NCBI GenBank assembly: GCA_030581615.1
Contig: JAKTTT010000053.1
Coordinates: 62,001-126,000 of the forward strand
Origin: Alloascoidea africana
Taxonomy: Eukaryota; Ascomycota; Alloascoideomycetes; Alloascoideales; Alloascoideaceae
Reading direction: 5' to 3'
DNA: 64,000 bases
The notes beneath the pieces were generated by a model. The model saw only the letters and a list, made by a program, of their open reading frames with translations. It was not told the DNA's origin and searched no databases. Positions 10,157 through 19,626 of this stretch are shown in pieces; positions within the stretch are counted from its first letter, which is position 1, and each line of letters begins with the position of its first letter. The position numbers and the translations under genes are program-made.

Positions 10157-11596
10157 TCATGTTGCCTTATTGAGGCGAATGTAAGTATTAATTGTGAGAT
10201 CGTCCAAACGCGACTTGAGTAACTCCATGTCTACTTTGGAGCTGGTGCGTAGGCTTGGATCATCTTCATTATCATCGTCTTCATGGTTATTACCGGTGGT
10301 AATAACACCCATAGAAGATCGGGTTGAGGAAACTCTGGAAGTGGAGTCGGCATTTAAATTTAAATCAGTTTCATATTCTTCAGTGTCGGACAAATCTGTG
10401 TCCGAGTTTGAGGCATCTGAGCCATCGTGCTTTCCAATGGGCTCGTAGCCCATACTAATCTGGCGTCTCCTTTCCAAAGGCAGAGAATTGGAACGACGAG
10501 GACGGGGTTTGGGACTATGGATGCTGACAGAAGCCAGGTCCAACTCCAACTCACTTAGTATTCTCTCAAAGTGGTCTACTTTCCGCTGTTTCCATCGATA
10601 CACTACTTCATTCCGGGGGGCGAAAACATGTCTTCTGGTAATGCTATTGCCAAAGGTCAAACCCCGTAGTTTTCTCGTTCTATTCCGTGTCACTTTAAAG
10701 CTGTTGGCTCGGGTGGAGGAAGACTTGCTGCGACGTAGAGGAGTGAATCGGTTACCGCCTCGTCCACGATGTCCTCTTCGAAAATGGTTGGATTTTGAGG
10801 GAAAAGATTTTGCGATTCTGCCTCTGGAGGGATCAAAGGGGGTGTTTTTCATATTGTGTTGCAAGTCTCTTGCTTGTTGGCATAATGAAAACTCTAATTG
10901 CTGTGTAATGACCCGAGTTTTACGGTCCTTCACCATTTGCTTATATGCCTTGGAAAAACTGGCCGTCATAATGTCTCCGATTCCGAGTATTATGTCCACC
11001 AGGTCCAGCATTGAAGCCGAGTCTGTTTCAAGAGCTATGCTTTTCACATTAATAAACCCGAGGTCGGTCTGTATTAGATAAAAGGAGAGGAGAAACACGA
11101 TGCTCTTGAGTAGAGCTATGCGTGCCTCAAGGGAAACAACCGCTGTGCTAGGTGGATAGCCCCTTTGTAGGGCAAACAAGCCTAGATCGTCTTTGATAGA
11201 TGTAACGGAATCTTGGTCACAATAGCAGTAATAGTCTGAGATAATATTTGCCTCACATTTCTCGCAAACGTGATGGCCCGAAGGCAAATCTTTGATCGTT
11301 TTCCCCGTTTTCATCTGCACAAACATCTGTACCAGGTAGAGGAGGGCTCTCGGATCAGACGCTATATGCTGATAGCTGGAGTATACAGGGATGCAGTGGA
11401 GACGGAGCAGATTGTTAAGAAGCTGAAGCATGTCTTTACTGGTGAGCTCGCGTGAATGCTTCAAAAGCAGAGAATTCGAAAGTTTGCCAATAGGCTCAGG
11501 ACTGGTGAGGTTGGAAGGGTAGCTGTTGGAGCCAGAGGCTCCTCGGAGTGAAAAGGGGTCAAAGCACGGAATAGTCATAAAGGTGATGGTCTCCAT
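10157..11596 (-). CDS. Unrecognised 479-aa protein with Cys cluster and Arg/Gly-rich basic segment
   Basis: Single exon, ATG at 11596. The N-terminal half (about residues 40-250) is predicted helical and contains a Cys cluster, HVCEKC then YYCYC about 12 residues later, that could bind zinc. Hydrophobic helices follow (LKSIVFLLSFYLIQ, LDLVDIILGIGDIM). A basic Arg/Gly/Ser segment (HFRRGHRGRGGNRF, about residues 270-290) resembles an RNA-binding RGG patch. The C-terminus is acidic (EDDDNEDD) and ends with a short helix. I know no family with this order. A regulatory RNA- or chromatin-associated role is only a guess. It shares a 278-bp divergent promoter with HOM2. Confidence 0.65.
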   Translation of the reverse strand: METITFMTIPCFDPFSLRGASGSNSYPSNLTSPEPIGKLSNSLLLKHSRELTSKDMLQLLNNLLRLHCIPVYSSYQHIASDPRALLYLVQMFVQMKTGKTIKDLPSGHHVCEKCEANIISDYYCYCDQDSVTSIKDDLGLFALQRGYPPSTAVVSLEARIALLKSIVFLLSFYLIQTDLGFINVKSIALETDSASMLDLVDIILGIGDIMTASFSKAYKQMVKDRKTRVITQQLEFSLCQQARDLQHNMKNTPFDPSRGRIAKSFPSKSNHFRRGHRGRGGNRFTPLRRSKSSSTRANSFKVTRNRTRKLRGLTFGNSITRRHVFAPRNEVVYRWKQRKVDHFERILSELELDLASVSIHSPKPRPRRSNSLPLERRRQISMGYEPIGKHDGSDASNSDTDLSDTEEYETDLNLNADSTSRVSSTRSSMGVITTGNNHEDDDNEDDPSLRTSSKVDMELLKSRLDDLTINTYIRLNKAT

Positions 11597-11819
11597 TGTT
11601 GTTCTTGACTCCTCGGGAGAGCTATCATATCACCCTAGCCATCAATTTCGCTTCGCTTCAAAGGTCAAAAGGGGGCAAAGATGGGAAAGAGAGAAGAGAG
11701 AAGAGAAGGAAAAGGGCAGCAGCCTGCGATTCCAAATCAGACACGCGGGGCGTCAGGTCATGAGCCCCAGCGCCTGCGGCCGGGTGACCCCGGCGGCTCC
11801 CAGCTGAGCTCTGGGCAGA

Positions 11820-11826
11820 TGAGTCA
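11820..11826. promoter_or_regulatory. Gcn4-type site (TGAGTCA) upstream of HOM2
   Basis: A perfect TGASTCA bZIP site lies 49 bp before the HOM2 ATG. In yeasts Gcn4 activates amino-acid synthesis genes, including aspartate-family genes, through this heptamer. The position and the neighbour fit general amino-acid control. It could also act on the divergent orphan at 11596. Confidence 0.6.
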
Positions 11827-11874
11827 GTGACCGTAACGGCTACGAGACTCCTCCATCAGACATCCTCAGCAGCC

Positions 11875-13019
11875 ATGGTCAAGAAAGCTGGTAAGCAGAG
11901 GCCGCGGATCACAGTTGCAGTCAGAAGCTAACGTACCGTCTAGGTGTTTTGGGCGCAACCGGAAGCGTGGGCCAACGATTTATCCTACTCCTGGCAAATC
12001 ATCCCGACTTTGAGCTTCACAAGCTGGGGGCTTCTTCCCGATCGGCCGGCAAGAAGTACAAGGAGGCGGTCACCTGGAAACAGACCAGCTTGCTGCCTGC
12101 TCTTGCAGAGGACAAGGTCGTCGTGACATGTTCGGCTGAAAATTTCAAAGATTGCGATGTCGTTTTTTCAGGACTGGATGCCGATTACGCTGGACCCATC
12201 GAGAAGGAGTTTGTGGAAGCCGGCTTGGCGGTCATTTCGAACGCTAAGAACTACAGAAGAGAGCCCTCTGTTCCCCTTGTCGTCCCCATTGTGAACCCCG
12301 AACATTTGGACGTGATCGAGAACAAGTTGAACGAGGCGAAAACCGCTGGAAAAGAAAAGCCAGGGTTTATCATTTGCATTTCCAACTGCTCTACGGCAGG
12401 TCTGGTTGCTCCTCTGAAACCCTTGGTAGAAAAGTTTGGACCAATTGATGCTCTCTCAACTACAACGCTACAAGCCATTTCTGGTGCTGGATTTTCTCCT
12501 GGTGTGCCCGGAATAGATATCTTGGATAACCTTATCCCATACATCAGTGGGGAAGAAGATAAAATGGAATGGGAGACCAAAAAGATCCTTGGAGGACTGG
12601 CGCCCAGCGGACTCGAACTTCAGCCCCTGTCTGACGATCAATTAAAAGTTTCTGCTCAGTGTAACAGAGTCGCTGTTTCCGATGGCCATACCGAATGTGT
12701 TGCCCTGAGATTCAAAAACAGACCGGCTCCTTCCGTTGAGCAGGTAAAAGAGGCCCTGCGAGACTATGTTGCAGAGGCAACGAAGCTCAAATGCTTCTCA
12801 GCACCCAAGAACGCAATCCATGTGTTGGAAGCTCCAGATAGACCCCAGCCTAGACTTGATAGAGATCGAGATGCTGGTTATGGTGTCTCTGTCGGCCGTA
12901 TCAGAGAGGACCCATTGTTGGACTTTAAGTTCGTGGTCCTTTCTCACAATACCATCATCGGCGCTGCCGGGTCTGGAATTCTCATCGCAGAGATGCTTCT
13001 TGCCAGAAACCTCATCTAA
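11875..13019 (+). CDS. HOM2: Aspartate-semialdehyde dehydrogenase
   Basis: Exon 1 is 16 nt (11875-11890); intron 11891-11943 (GTAAGC, GCTAAC, TCTAG); exon 2 11944-13019. The spliced start MVKKAGVLGATGSVGQRFI restores the NADP-binding GATGSVGQ loop, proving the tiny exon. The length is 363 aa, as in yeast Hom2 (365). The catalytic Cys lies in ISNCSTAG (about residue 155) and the substrate region in ISGAGFSPGVPG. The enzyme converts L-aspartyl-4-phosphate to L-aspartate-4-semialdehyde with NADPH, the second step of the threonine/methionine branch, in the cytosol. A Gcn4-type site lies just upstream. Confidence 0.96.
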
Positions 13020-13195
13020 GTATATAGACGTCCATTTGGGAAAAGAATTAAATAGGTTATAAAAGACTATAGTTTCGTGTTTACTTGACACATTTTTTCC
13101 TTCTCTCTGTCAGTTACAACACCCTTACACCCACAGTTGCACTTCCCAACTTCCTTTTCCACTTCACAGTCTTTAACGTTGGGCTGTAGAACTTC

Positions 13196-16100
13196 ATGTT
13201 TCAAAGCAATACGTCGCCATTTGGAAGCAGCACCATCGTTAAGTCCGCCTTTGGAAACCAGACGAGTGCGTTTTCTTCCTCTACAGCGTTCGGCTCTGCA
13301 ACCCCAAACGGAAAATTCAACTCCAAGAAAGATGGGAAGAAGTGGAAGCAAAACGACTCCCAGTCTATACAATCAGGGAGCCCGTCTAACGGTAGTGGGA
13401 CCAAGAGCTTTGATGGCTCGTTCCGAGGCAGGGGACGAGGCACTTTTAGAGGTAGAGGTTCGAGAGGTGCTTTTGGGAGAGGAGGATTTAACCAGGGACG
13501 GGGCGGTAAGCAAGGAAACAACTTTAACCAACAGACACCAATAAACTCGACCTTTATACACCCGAAACTTGCTCAGAAAACGATGAGACCTTCTAGAGCA
13601 GCAGGCGGATTTGTAGATAGTTTGTCAGGCCTAGGATTCAGACCTAGGGACAGAATTCCTAGACCTGTTCCAATGTTTATGATGGAAGAGAAAAAAGTGC
13701 TACAACAGATTAATTTGAACGATAAATGGGATCTGGAGAACCAGCAGAAGATGCTGTCTATGGAACAAACACATTCTGGTGACTTGCAATCTCTTTACGA
13801 AGAGGTAAGTTTTCGGTTTTAGCAGACCAGCTCGAAACATGTTTTCTAACGATTGTTGCATTTAGATGCAAACTATGCGAGACGTGGAGAGGAAACAAAT
13901 GGAAGAAAGAGGATTGGTAGATGCTCAAGATACTCGGAAAAATTTAAACGAAGCAATCGTGTTTAGAGGAACGTGTCAGGACATGTGCCCCGTTTTCGAA
14001 CGCGTGAGACGATCACTCGAGAACAATGTTAAAGCTATGGAAAAGGTACTATTTATAATGTTTTTTGGGGTGTTGAAATGCTGTTATATTGTTTAACCTC
14101 TTTTCATTTGCAGGATCCGATTACTGGAAGAGCGTCAAGGGAAAAGGCAGTAAAGGCATTTTCTCGCCCTGCCGCTGGACAACCACCACCTTTACCATCA
14201 GATGTTCGACCTCCAAGTGTCTTAAAGGTAATTATAGTAATTTTATCATCTGATTGACATTTCTAACAATTTTTTAGGACTCGTTGAATTATCTTATCGA
14301 AAACGCAATCCCCGCTTTGCCCGACAGTCATTCTTTCTTGTGGGATAGAACCAGATCCATTAGACAGGACTTTACATATCAAAACTACTCAGGGCCTGAA
14401 GCAATCGACTGCAATGAGAGAATCGCACGAATTCATCTAATCTGTTTGCATATTATGGCCGGAACAGATGTGGAATATAGTCAACAACAAGAATTAGAAC
14501 AGTTCAACAAGACTTTACAAACGTTATCAGAAATGTACGACGATGTTCGCAGACGAGGAGGCACATCTCCCAATGAAGCAGAATTTCGCGCACTTCAGCT
14601 TTTGAGTCATCTAAGAGATCCTGAATATGAGCGCCAAATACAGGAGTTGCCCAAATCAGTTTTCTTCAGTGAGCATGTTCAACTTGCCCTCAAACTAAGG
14701 GGCATAGTGCAACAGAGCAATATAATGGAACGAGGCTATTCAAATACCGAAAACACAATGGGGCTTTTTGCATCTTTTTTCATGGCAGTAAAAGACCCCA
14801 AAGTACCGTTTTTAATGAGCTGTTTGCTCGAGTCTCACTTTAACGATGTTCGACTTTATGCATTAAAATCTATGGCCAGGTCTGTGCACAAGAAGGGCAA
14901 GCCGTATTACGCAAGCAGGCTTCAGGCCATGCTAGGCTTTGATACTCAGGATGATTTACTAGAATTTGTACGATATTATGGAATAAAGGTTAAAGATGAA
15001 GACGAAACCTGCATTGATCTTGTATCATTTAATGATTCGGTTGTGTTCAGCAAGCCGCCATTAAAACAGGCATATTCAAAGGTTATTGTTGAGCCCAAGC
15101 GTGAGAACCGGCCATTTGCATCATTTATAAATGTCGAGAAACAGACTTCTTCGACACAATCATCATCGTCATCAACATTTACAAATATTTATCAGAACTC
15201 GAATAGCTTTCCCCAAAGCAACGGCACGGTAGTTCAAGCACAGACCACACCTGCTTTTAAGCTAGATTCTACTCCTTCTGCGGCTTTTACTTCCATCGCC
15301 ACAAACCAGAAACCGCAGTTTTCTAGCAACACCTCTCCCTTCAATTTCACAAATAATACTCTTGATAAAGATACGAGGAAACCAAAAACTGTGACGTTTG
15401 ACTTTACACAGAACGGCGCGAACCAGGAGAAGCCTTTTAGCACATTTCAGAAAGAACCATCGTCAGATTTTGCAAAACCAATCAGCCCCTTTGGGTTTAA
15501 TAAATCACCACAGCCGACGAGCAGTAATGGCAAGCCAAGTTTTGATTCCTCGAGTATCATTAAAACGCCACCAACCTTTGACTTTTCCGATTCTGAAACA
15601 ACCAAGAAACAAGCTTTTCAATCTATTGAGAAGCCAGCAGCGTTGCCATCTCCAAATCAACTGATTGAACAACCTACAAAATCACTAGAAAAACCAAAGC
15701 CTGTGCCTAAAATCAATGAGCATGAATTACGAAGTGAAGTTGATAAACTTTTAAAAGCTACTGTGGATGCTGAAGTAAAGTCGATTGTGAAGGATGTTGT
15801 GCAAGTCATTACTCAGAAACGAAAGGAACGAGAGTCTCTAATTGACAGATTCGCAGGCGAATTGTACAAGTCATTCATGCAAGAATCGACCTACTTTGCC
15901 ACTTTAGAAGCAGAGGCAGATCGGTTTAAAAAACACAATCTACAACTTGGCGTTATTAGAAAGATAGCCGAGGTTTCAGCACGTTGCAAAGAACAAGCAA
16001 TAATCAGGAAGAAGAAATTGGCAGAATACAGGAATATCACAGCATCGTTGGGAGCACCCAATTACATGTACAAATTAGCAAATAGGAAACGAGTTCGAAA

Positions 16101-16905
16101 AGCATCTTCAAGGTACAGTCTCGATTCAATAAATTGGCCCATATTGGGGTCCCTTGGTGATGATGATGAGCAAGAGCAAATAAAAAATCAAAAGAAACTC
16201 AAATTGTTTGCAGATGAGAAAGAGAGAGTTGTTCAACTATGGAGAAAGTTAGACCTAGAAAAATCATTTCTCTCTATAATCGATGACAAACTACGAGAGC
16301 AACATGTTTGGGAAGATTCCTTGACGACGTTGATATATCTTTCTTCTGGGATAACCTCGCCTTCTGGAATTTGGATCCTGAAAAAGTTTGGATTAGAATA
16401 TGACACCAAAGTGAACACTTATAAACGCATGGTACGCGGCGATAGAACCATAGGAACGTTTGTTATTGCTCCGGAAAAACTACCAGAGGGCAAATTTTTC
16501 CAAAAGGTTGGACTTACAATATTTGAATGTGGGCTCCCGGAGACAAACAGAACGCTCAGGGAACAACTGGAACTCGACAAGCAAAGATTGAATGAAGAAT
16601 TGAAACCGGTACTTGAATATTCAGTTTACCAAATCAGCATCATGCTACTGTATTGGGGTTCACAGGAAGCTCAACTCACCGTAGCCGAAATTGGACAAAT
16701 ATTGGACATTCCTGGGCTTTTATCCCGTCATCCCATTAATATCACATCTGTCACACTCTGTGACTTGTCAAGTTCAACTTTCAGAAGGGACGAATCTAAT
16801 GATAACAATCAAGACATCAACCAACAGTTTTTGAGCCAGTTGAGAGTTTTAGCAAAAGCATTTACTTATAGCACTTTAAAACTGGGTCGATTTTCTACAA
16901 GGTGA
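13196..16905 (+). CDS. SAC3: TREX-2 complex scaffold Sac3 (nuclear mRNA export)
   Basis: There are four exons, 13196-13804, 13866-14045, 14114-14227 and 14278-16905, with introns of 61, 68 and 50 nt. The product is about 1176 aa. The N-terminus has FG-like repeats and an RGG-rich patch ([12 protein letters not shown], about residues 78-100). The Sac3/GANP core follows: [15 protein letters not shown], then [18 protein letters not shown], characteristic of the family. A Ser/FG-rich linker (about residues 490-640) precedes the CID helix ([19 protein letters not shown]), expected to bind Sus1 and Cdc31. TREX-2 couples transcription, SAGA and export at the nuclear pore. All three introns are needed to keep the core continuous. 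Confidence 0.95.
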
Positions 16906-17453
16906 AATCGAATCGAATAATTATATAGCTTAAGAGAATACATAATTGTTCTTTTGGCATTTTCACTGTATAAACATTTTAGCATTTAACGATCAATAAA
17001 ATAGTGGAGCATTTTTCCTTTTCCAATCTTTGTAAATCTCACTGCTGCTCACCAACGATTTCTTTGTTTCCCAACAAGGGCGTTTTTTGGAGAAAGATGA
17101 GGTTGCAGGCAGATTCTTTCGGTTTGGGGCAATGCAGCCTGGCATTACTCTAATCTCCTACCCAAATTTATCACTGCACGGAAAGCATATCGAAACCATC
17201 AAAAGACTCGGCAGGATTCTTTTGGAAAGCATGAAACAAACGCCCATACCCAAACATACCAAATCCTCAACTCCGAGCCGCTTTGAAAGGTTTCTGATTA
17301 AATCTCACAAAAAAGGAGGAAACTTGAAACGGGGGTGCTGCCAACGCCGGGTAACACACCCTCTTACAGTACAGTCTTGATGGCCCATTCTCCTTGCCCC
17401 CATCTTCCTCTCGTTCTATTCACAAACGTATCATTTCACAGATTGGTTTGACT
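16906..17453. other. Intergenic region between SAC3 and SEC9
   Basis: The 548 bp have an AT-rich 5' half (SAC3 3' end, with AATAAA-like runs near 16990-17000) and a mixed 3' half that must hold the SEC9 promoter. A 97-codon open frame at 17087-17380 starts with TTG and shows no family features, so I do not call it a gene. No RNA gene is evident. Confidence 0.45.
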
Positions 17454-18746
17454 ATGGGTTTATTTAAGAAGAAAGCTCCTAAAGAAGACAATTTTGAAGA
17501 GAACAGGAAGTACCTGGAGTCCTCAGGCATCGCCGTGAAGAAGGCAAACAATAGGCAAAACAAGTTTGGCGCTTTTGGCGATTATGCCAGAGACAAAAGA
17601 CAGGAGCAGAATCAGCTGAAGCCTTTGGTTCCAAACAGAGGCGGTGCGGAATCTAACCCATATGGCCAAATGAACTCATCGTCAGGGTCAAATAGTCCTT
17701 ATGGTGTCACCTCTTCAATGCCCGCTGGGGGTTATGGGCGACAAGCAGCAGCGCCCTCTAGGCCATCTGCTTCTCCTTACGCACAGGCTGCGATGAATAG
17801 TGCAAATAGCAACGGTAGCTTTAGTGCGTCCTCGTCCTCGTCAACAACTATGGACTCTGGCAGACAGGCCTTGTTTGGGAATGCTGGCACGGACAGGAGT
17901 AAATTGTACCAAGCGTCACAGCAACCGTCAAGATCAAAGGACACCCTGCTTGATGAGTTGAATGAGGTTCGAGATGATAGTGGACCACCAAAGCCTACAG
18001 AGTATAGGTATGATAACGGTGGCGAGGGCCAGGTTCAGAAGGAGAAGATGAGTGAAGAGGATGAAGATGTTGAGGCAATCAAGCAGGAGCTTCGTTTCAC
18101 AAAGATGGAATCTGTGGCAAGTACAAGAAATACGCTGCGTATGGCAGAGCAGGCAGAGAGAGCCGGACAAAACACTCTTGGAATTCTGGGTAACCAAGGT
18201 GAAAGGCTCTATAATGTTGAGAGGAATCTGGCGGTGGCAGATTCGCAAACTTCGGTTGCAAAGGATAAGGTCAAGGAACTGGAGAAGCTAAACGAGTCTA
18301 TCTTTGCAGTCCATGTTGGCAATCCGTTCAACTCAAAGCGTAAGAACAGGGAGAAGGAGACCAAGGTCATTATGCAAAGAGAAAAGGAACGCGCTGAATC
18401 TGAAAGACAGAGGAATGAGGTGTTCCAATCTGAACGAAGAATTAAGAACGTGCTTTATGGAGACAAGAAATCACAAACATCTGAAAAGTATAGGCAACAG
18501 AGAATAATGGATAATGCAAAGAAGTATCAATTTGAAGCTGACTCTGAAGATGATGAAATGGAAGGAGAAATTGCAAACAACTTGAACCAAATTGAGGACG
18601 CTGCTACTCGTTTAAGGAAGATTGCCCTTGCTGCAAACGATGAGATTGATAGACAGAACACAAGACTTGACCAGATTGCAGAAACTACTGATAGGCTTGA
18701 TTTGAATGTCCATGTCAACAACAGCAGACTTGCTGGGATACGCTGA
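17454..18746 (+). CDS. SEC9: Plasma-membrane t-SNARE of the SNAP-25 family
   Basis: 430 aa, single exon, ATG at 17454 (MGLFKKKAPKEDNFEENRKY). The N-terminal half is Ser/Gly/Asn-rich and probably disordered. Two SNARE helices follow: Qb around residues 205-275 with the central Gln in GNQGERLYNVERNL, and Qc at the C-terminus (EIANNLNQIEDAATRLRKIA to LAGIR). There is no transmembrane segment and no Cys cluster, as in yeast Sec9. It pairs with Sso-type syntaxin and Snc-type VAMP in exocytosis. In-frame codons upstream to 17394 lack an ATG. Confidence 0.95.
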   Translation: MGLFKKKAPKEDNFEENRKYLESSGIAVKKANNRQNKFGAFGDYARDKRQEQNQLKPLVPNRGGAESNPYGQMNSSSGSNSPYGVTSSMPAGGYGRQAAAPSRPSASPYAQAAMNSANSNGSFSASSSSSTTMDSGRQALFGNAGTDRSKLYQASQQPSRSKDTLLDELNEVRDDSGPPKPTEYRYDNGGEGQVQKEKMSEEDEDVEAIKQELRFTKMESVASTRNTLRMAEQAERAGQNTLGILGNQGERLYNVERNLAVADSQTSVAKDKVKELEKLNESIFAVHVGNPFNSKRKNREKETKVIMQREKERAESERQRNEVFQSERRIKNVLYGDKKSQTSEKYRQQRIMDNAKKYQFEADSEDDEMEGEIANNLNQIEDAATRLRKIALAANDEIDRQNTRLDQIAETTDRLDLNVHVNNSRLAGIR

Positions 18747-19086
18747 GTTGGTTTCTTGTTTTGTTTTTTTGATGTTGGTTTTCTTTTTTTTATTAGTACA
18801 CATGCAAAACATCTACACAAGCATTTTTCTGGTTAATAGTAGGTTGCCTATTTAAACAAAGACACTCTTTATCGAACAAATATAGGTACTTTTTCAGAGT
18901 TGTGGGTCATAGTAAAAGCTTGTAAGTTATTATAGTAGTTCCAGACAGCAAAAAAGCATTCTGGACTTTTCAAGTTGTTGAGCCTAAAGCACTATTTTAG
19001 GCACATCCGCTGGTGCATTTTTGGTCCATTGTTAAACAGAATGAAAGCACTGTATATGCAGAGGACACAGGAAGCGACTACTCCAT
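18747..19086. other. Convergent intergenic gap, no gene seen
   Basis: The 340 bp between SEC9 and the minus-strand snapin-like gene contain T-rich tracts just after the SEC9 stop (likely 3' end signals for both transcripts) and no supportable ORF or RNA. Confidence 0.45.
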
Positions 19087-19543
19087 TCAATGGTCCGGAG
19101 CCTCTTGCAACATTTGAGACGGGATCCTCTCTAGCCGTTGCTCGACTTGATCAAGAATCTGATTAATACGGGCCAGCTTTCGAGACGCAATCTGCAGTTT
19201 CTGCTTCGCTTGCTTTGCTTGTTGAACATGATGGCTGATGAGGGCGATATCGCCTGTCTTTTGTAGATCTACACAGGCTCTGCTGGTTAGCACTGGAGTT
19301 CGCAAGAGTGTAGAGCTACTCACTCTGTTCAAGCTCGTCAATCTGGGAGGAAAGTGCCAGCTGGGCCGCGTAGAGCGACTGCAATCGCCACGCCGCCTGC
19401 TCCAGCGGCGGGCCCCAGAGACGTTCCACCAGGTGCTGGGCCGGCTCCTCGTCCTCGCCCCCATGGCCCGAAACAGCCCCGGAGTCTCCATTCAGCGTGG
19501 GCATGGTGGAACTCATTGTGCGTGGAGGTGAAAGCATTTCCAA
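19087..19543 (-). CDS. Snapin-like BLOC-1 subunit (SNN1/SNAPIN type)
   Basis: There are two exons, 19543-19324 and 19268-19087, with intron 19323-19269 (GTGAGT, GCTAAC, TGTGTAG). The product is about 133 aa. The junction reads SQIDELEQ-NLQKTGDIAL. The C-terminal 80 residues form a coiled coil (LALSSQIDELEQ, then KLARINQILDQVEQRLERI). Its layout resembles human SNAPIN, whose matching segments are REQIDNLATEL and VNNILQNAQERL. Yeast BLOC-1 works on endosomes in Rab regulation and sorting. The similarity is in pattern more than identity, so the family call is moderate. Two AGs just after the branch site must be skipped to keep the frame. The start is 83 bp from that of OSH3. Confidence 0.7.
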
Positions 19544-19626
19544 CTTTGTCAGCCCGTCCTAATCTTATTCACCATTTCTACCACTCCCACCGCCACGAGG
19601 ATCAACACCACCCGCAAAATAGGAAC

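Noticed and set aside
17087-17380. 97-codon open frame before SEC9
   Set aside because: It starts with TTG, has no recognisable domain and lies in the SEC9 promoter; most likely chance.
19354-19626. N-terminal extension of OSH3
   Set aside because: This in-frame stretch overlaps the snapin-like gene on the other strand; the GOLD domain begins at the Met at 19627.
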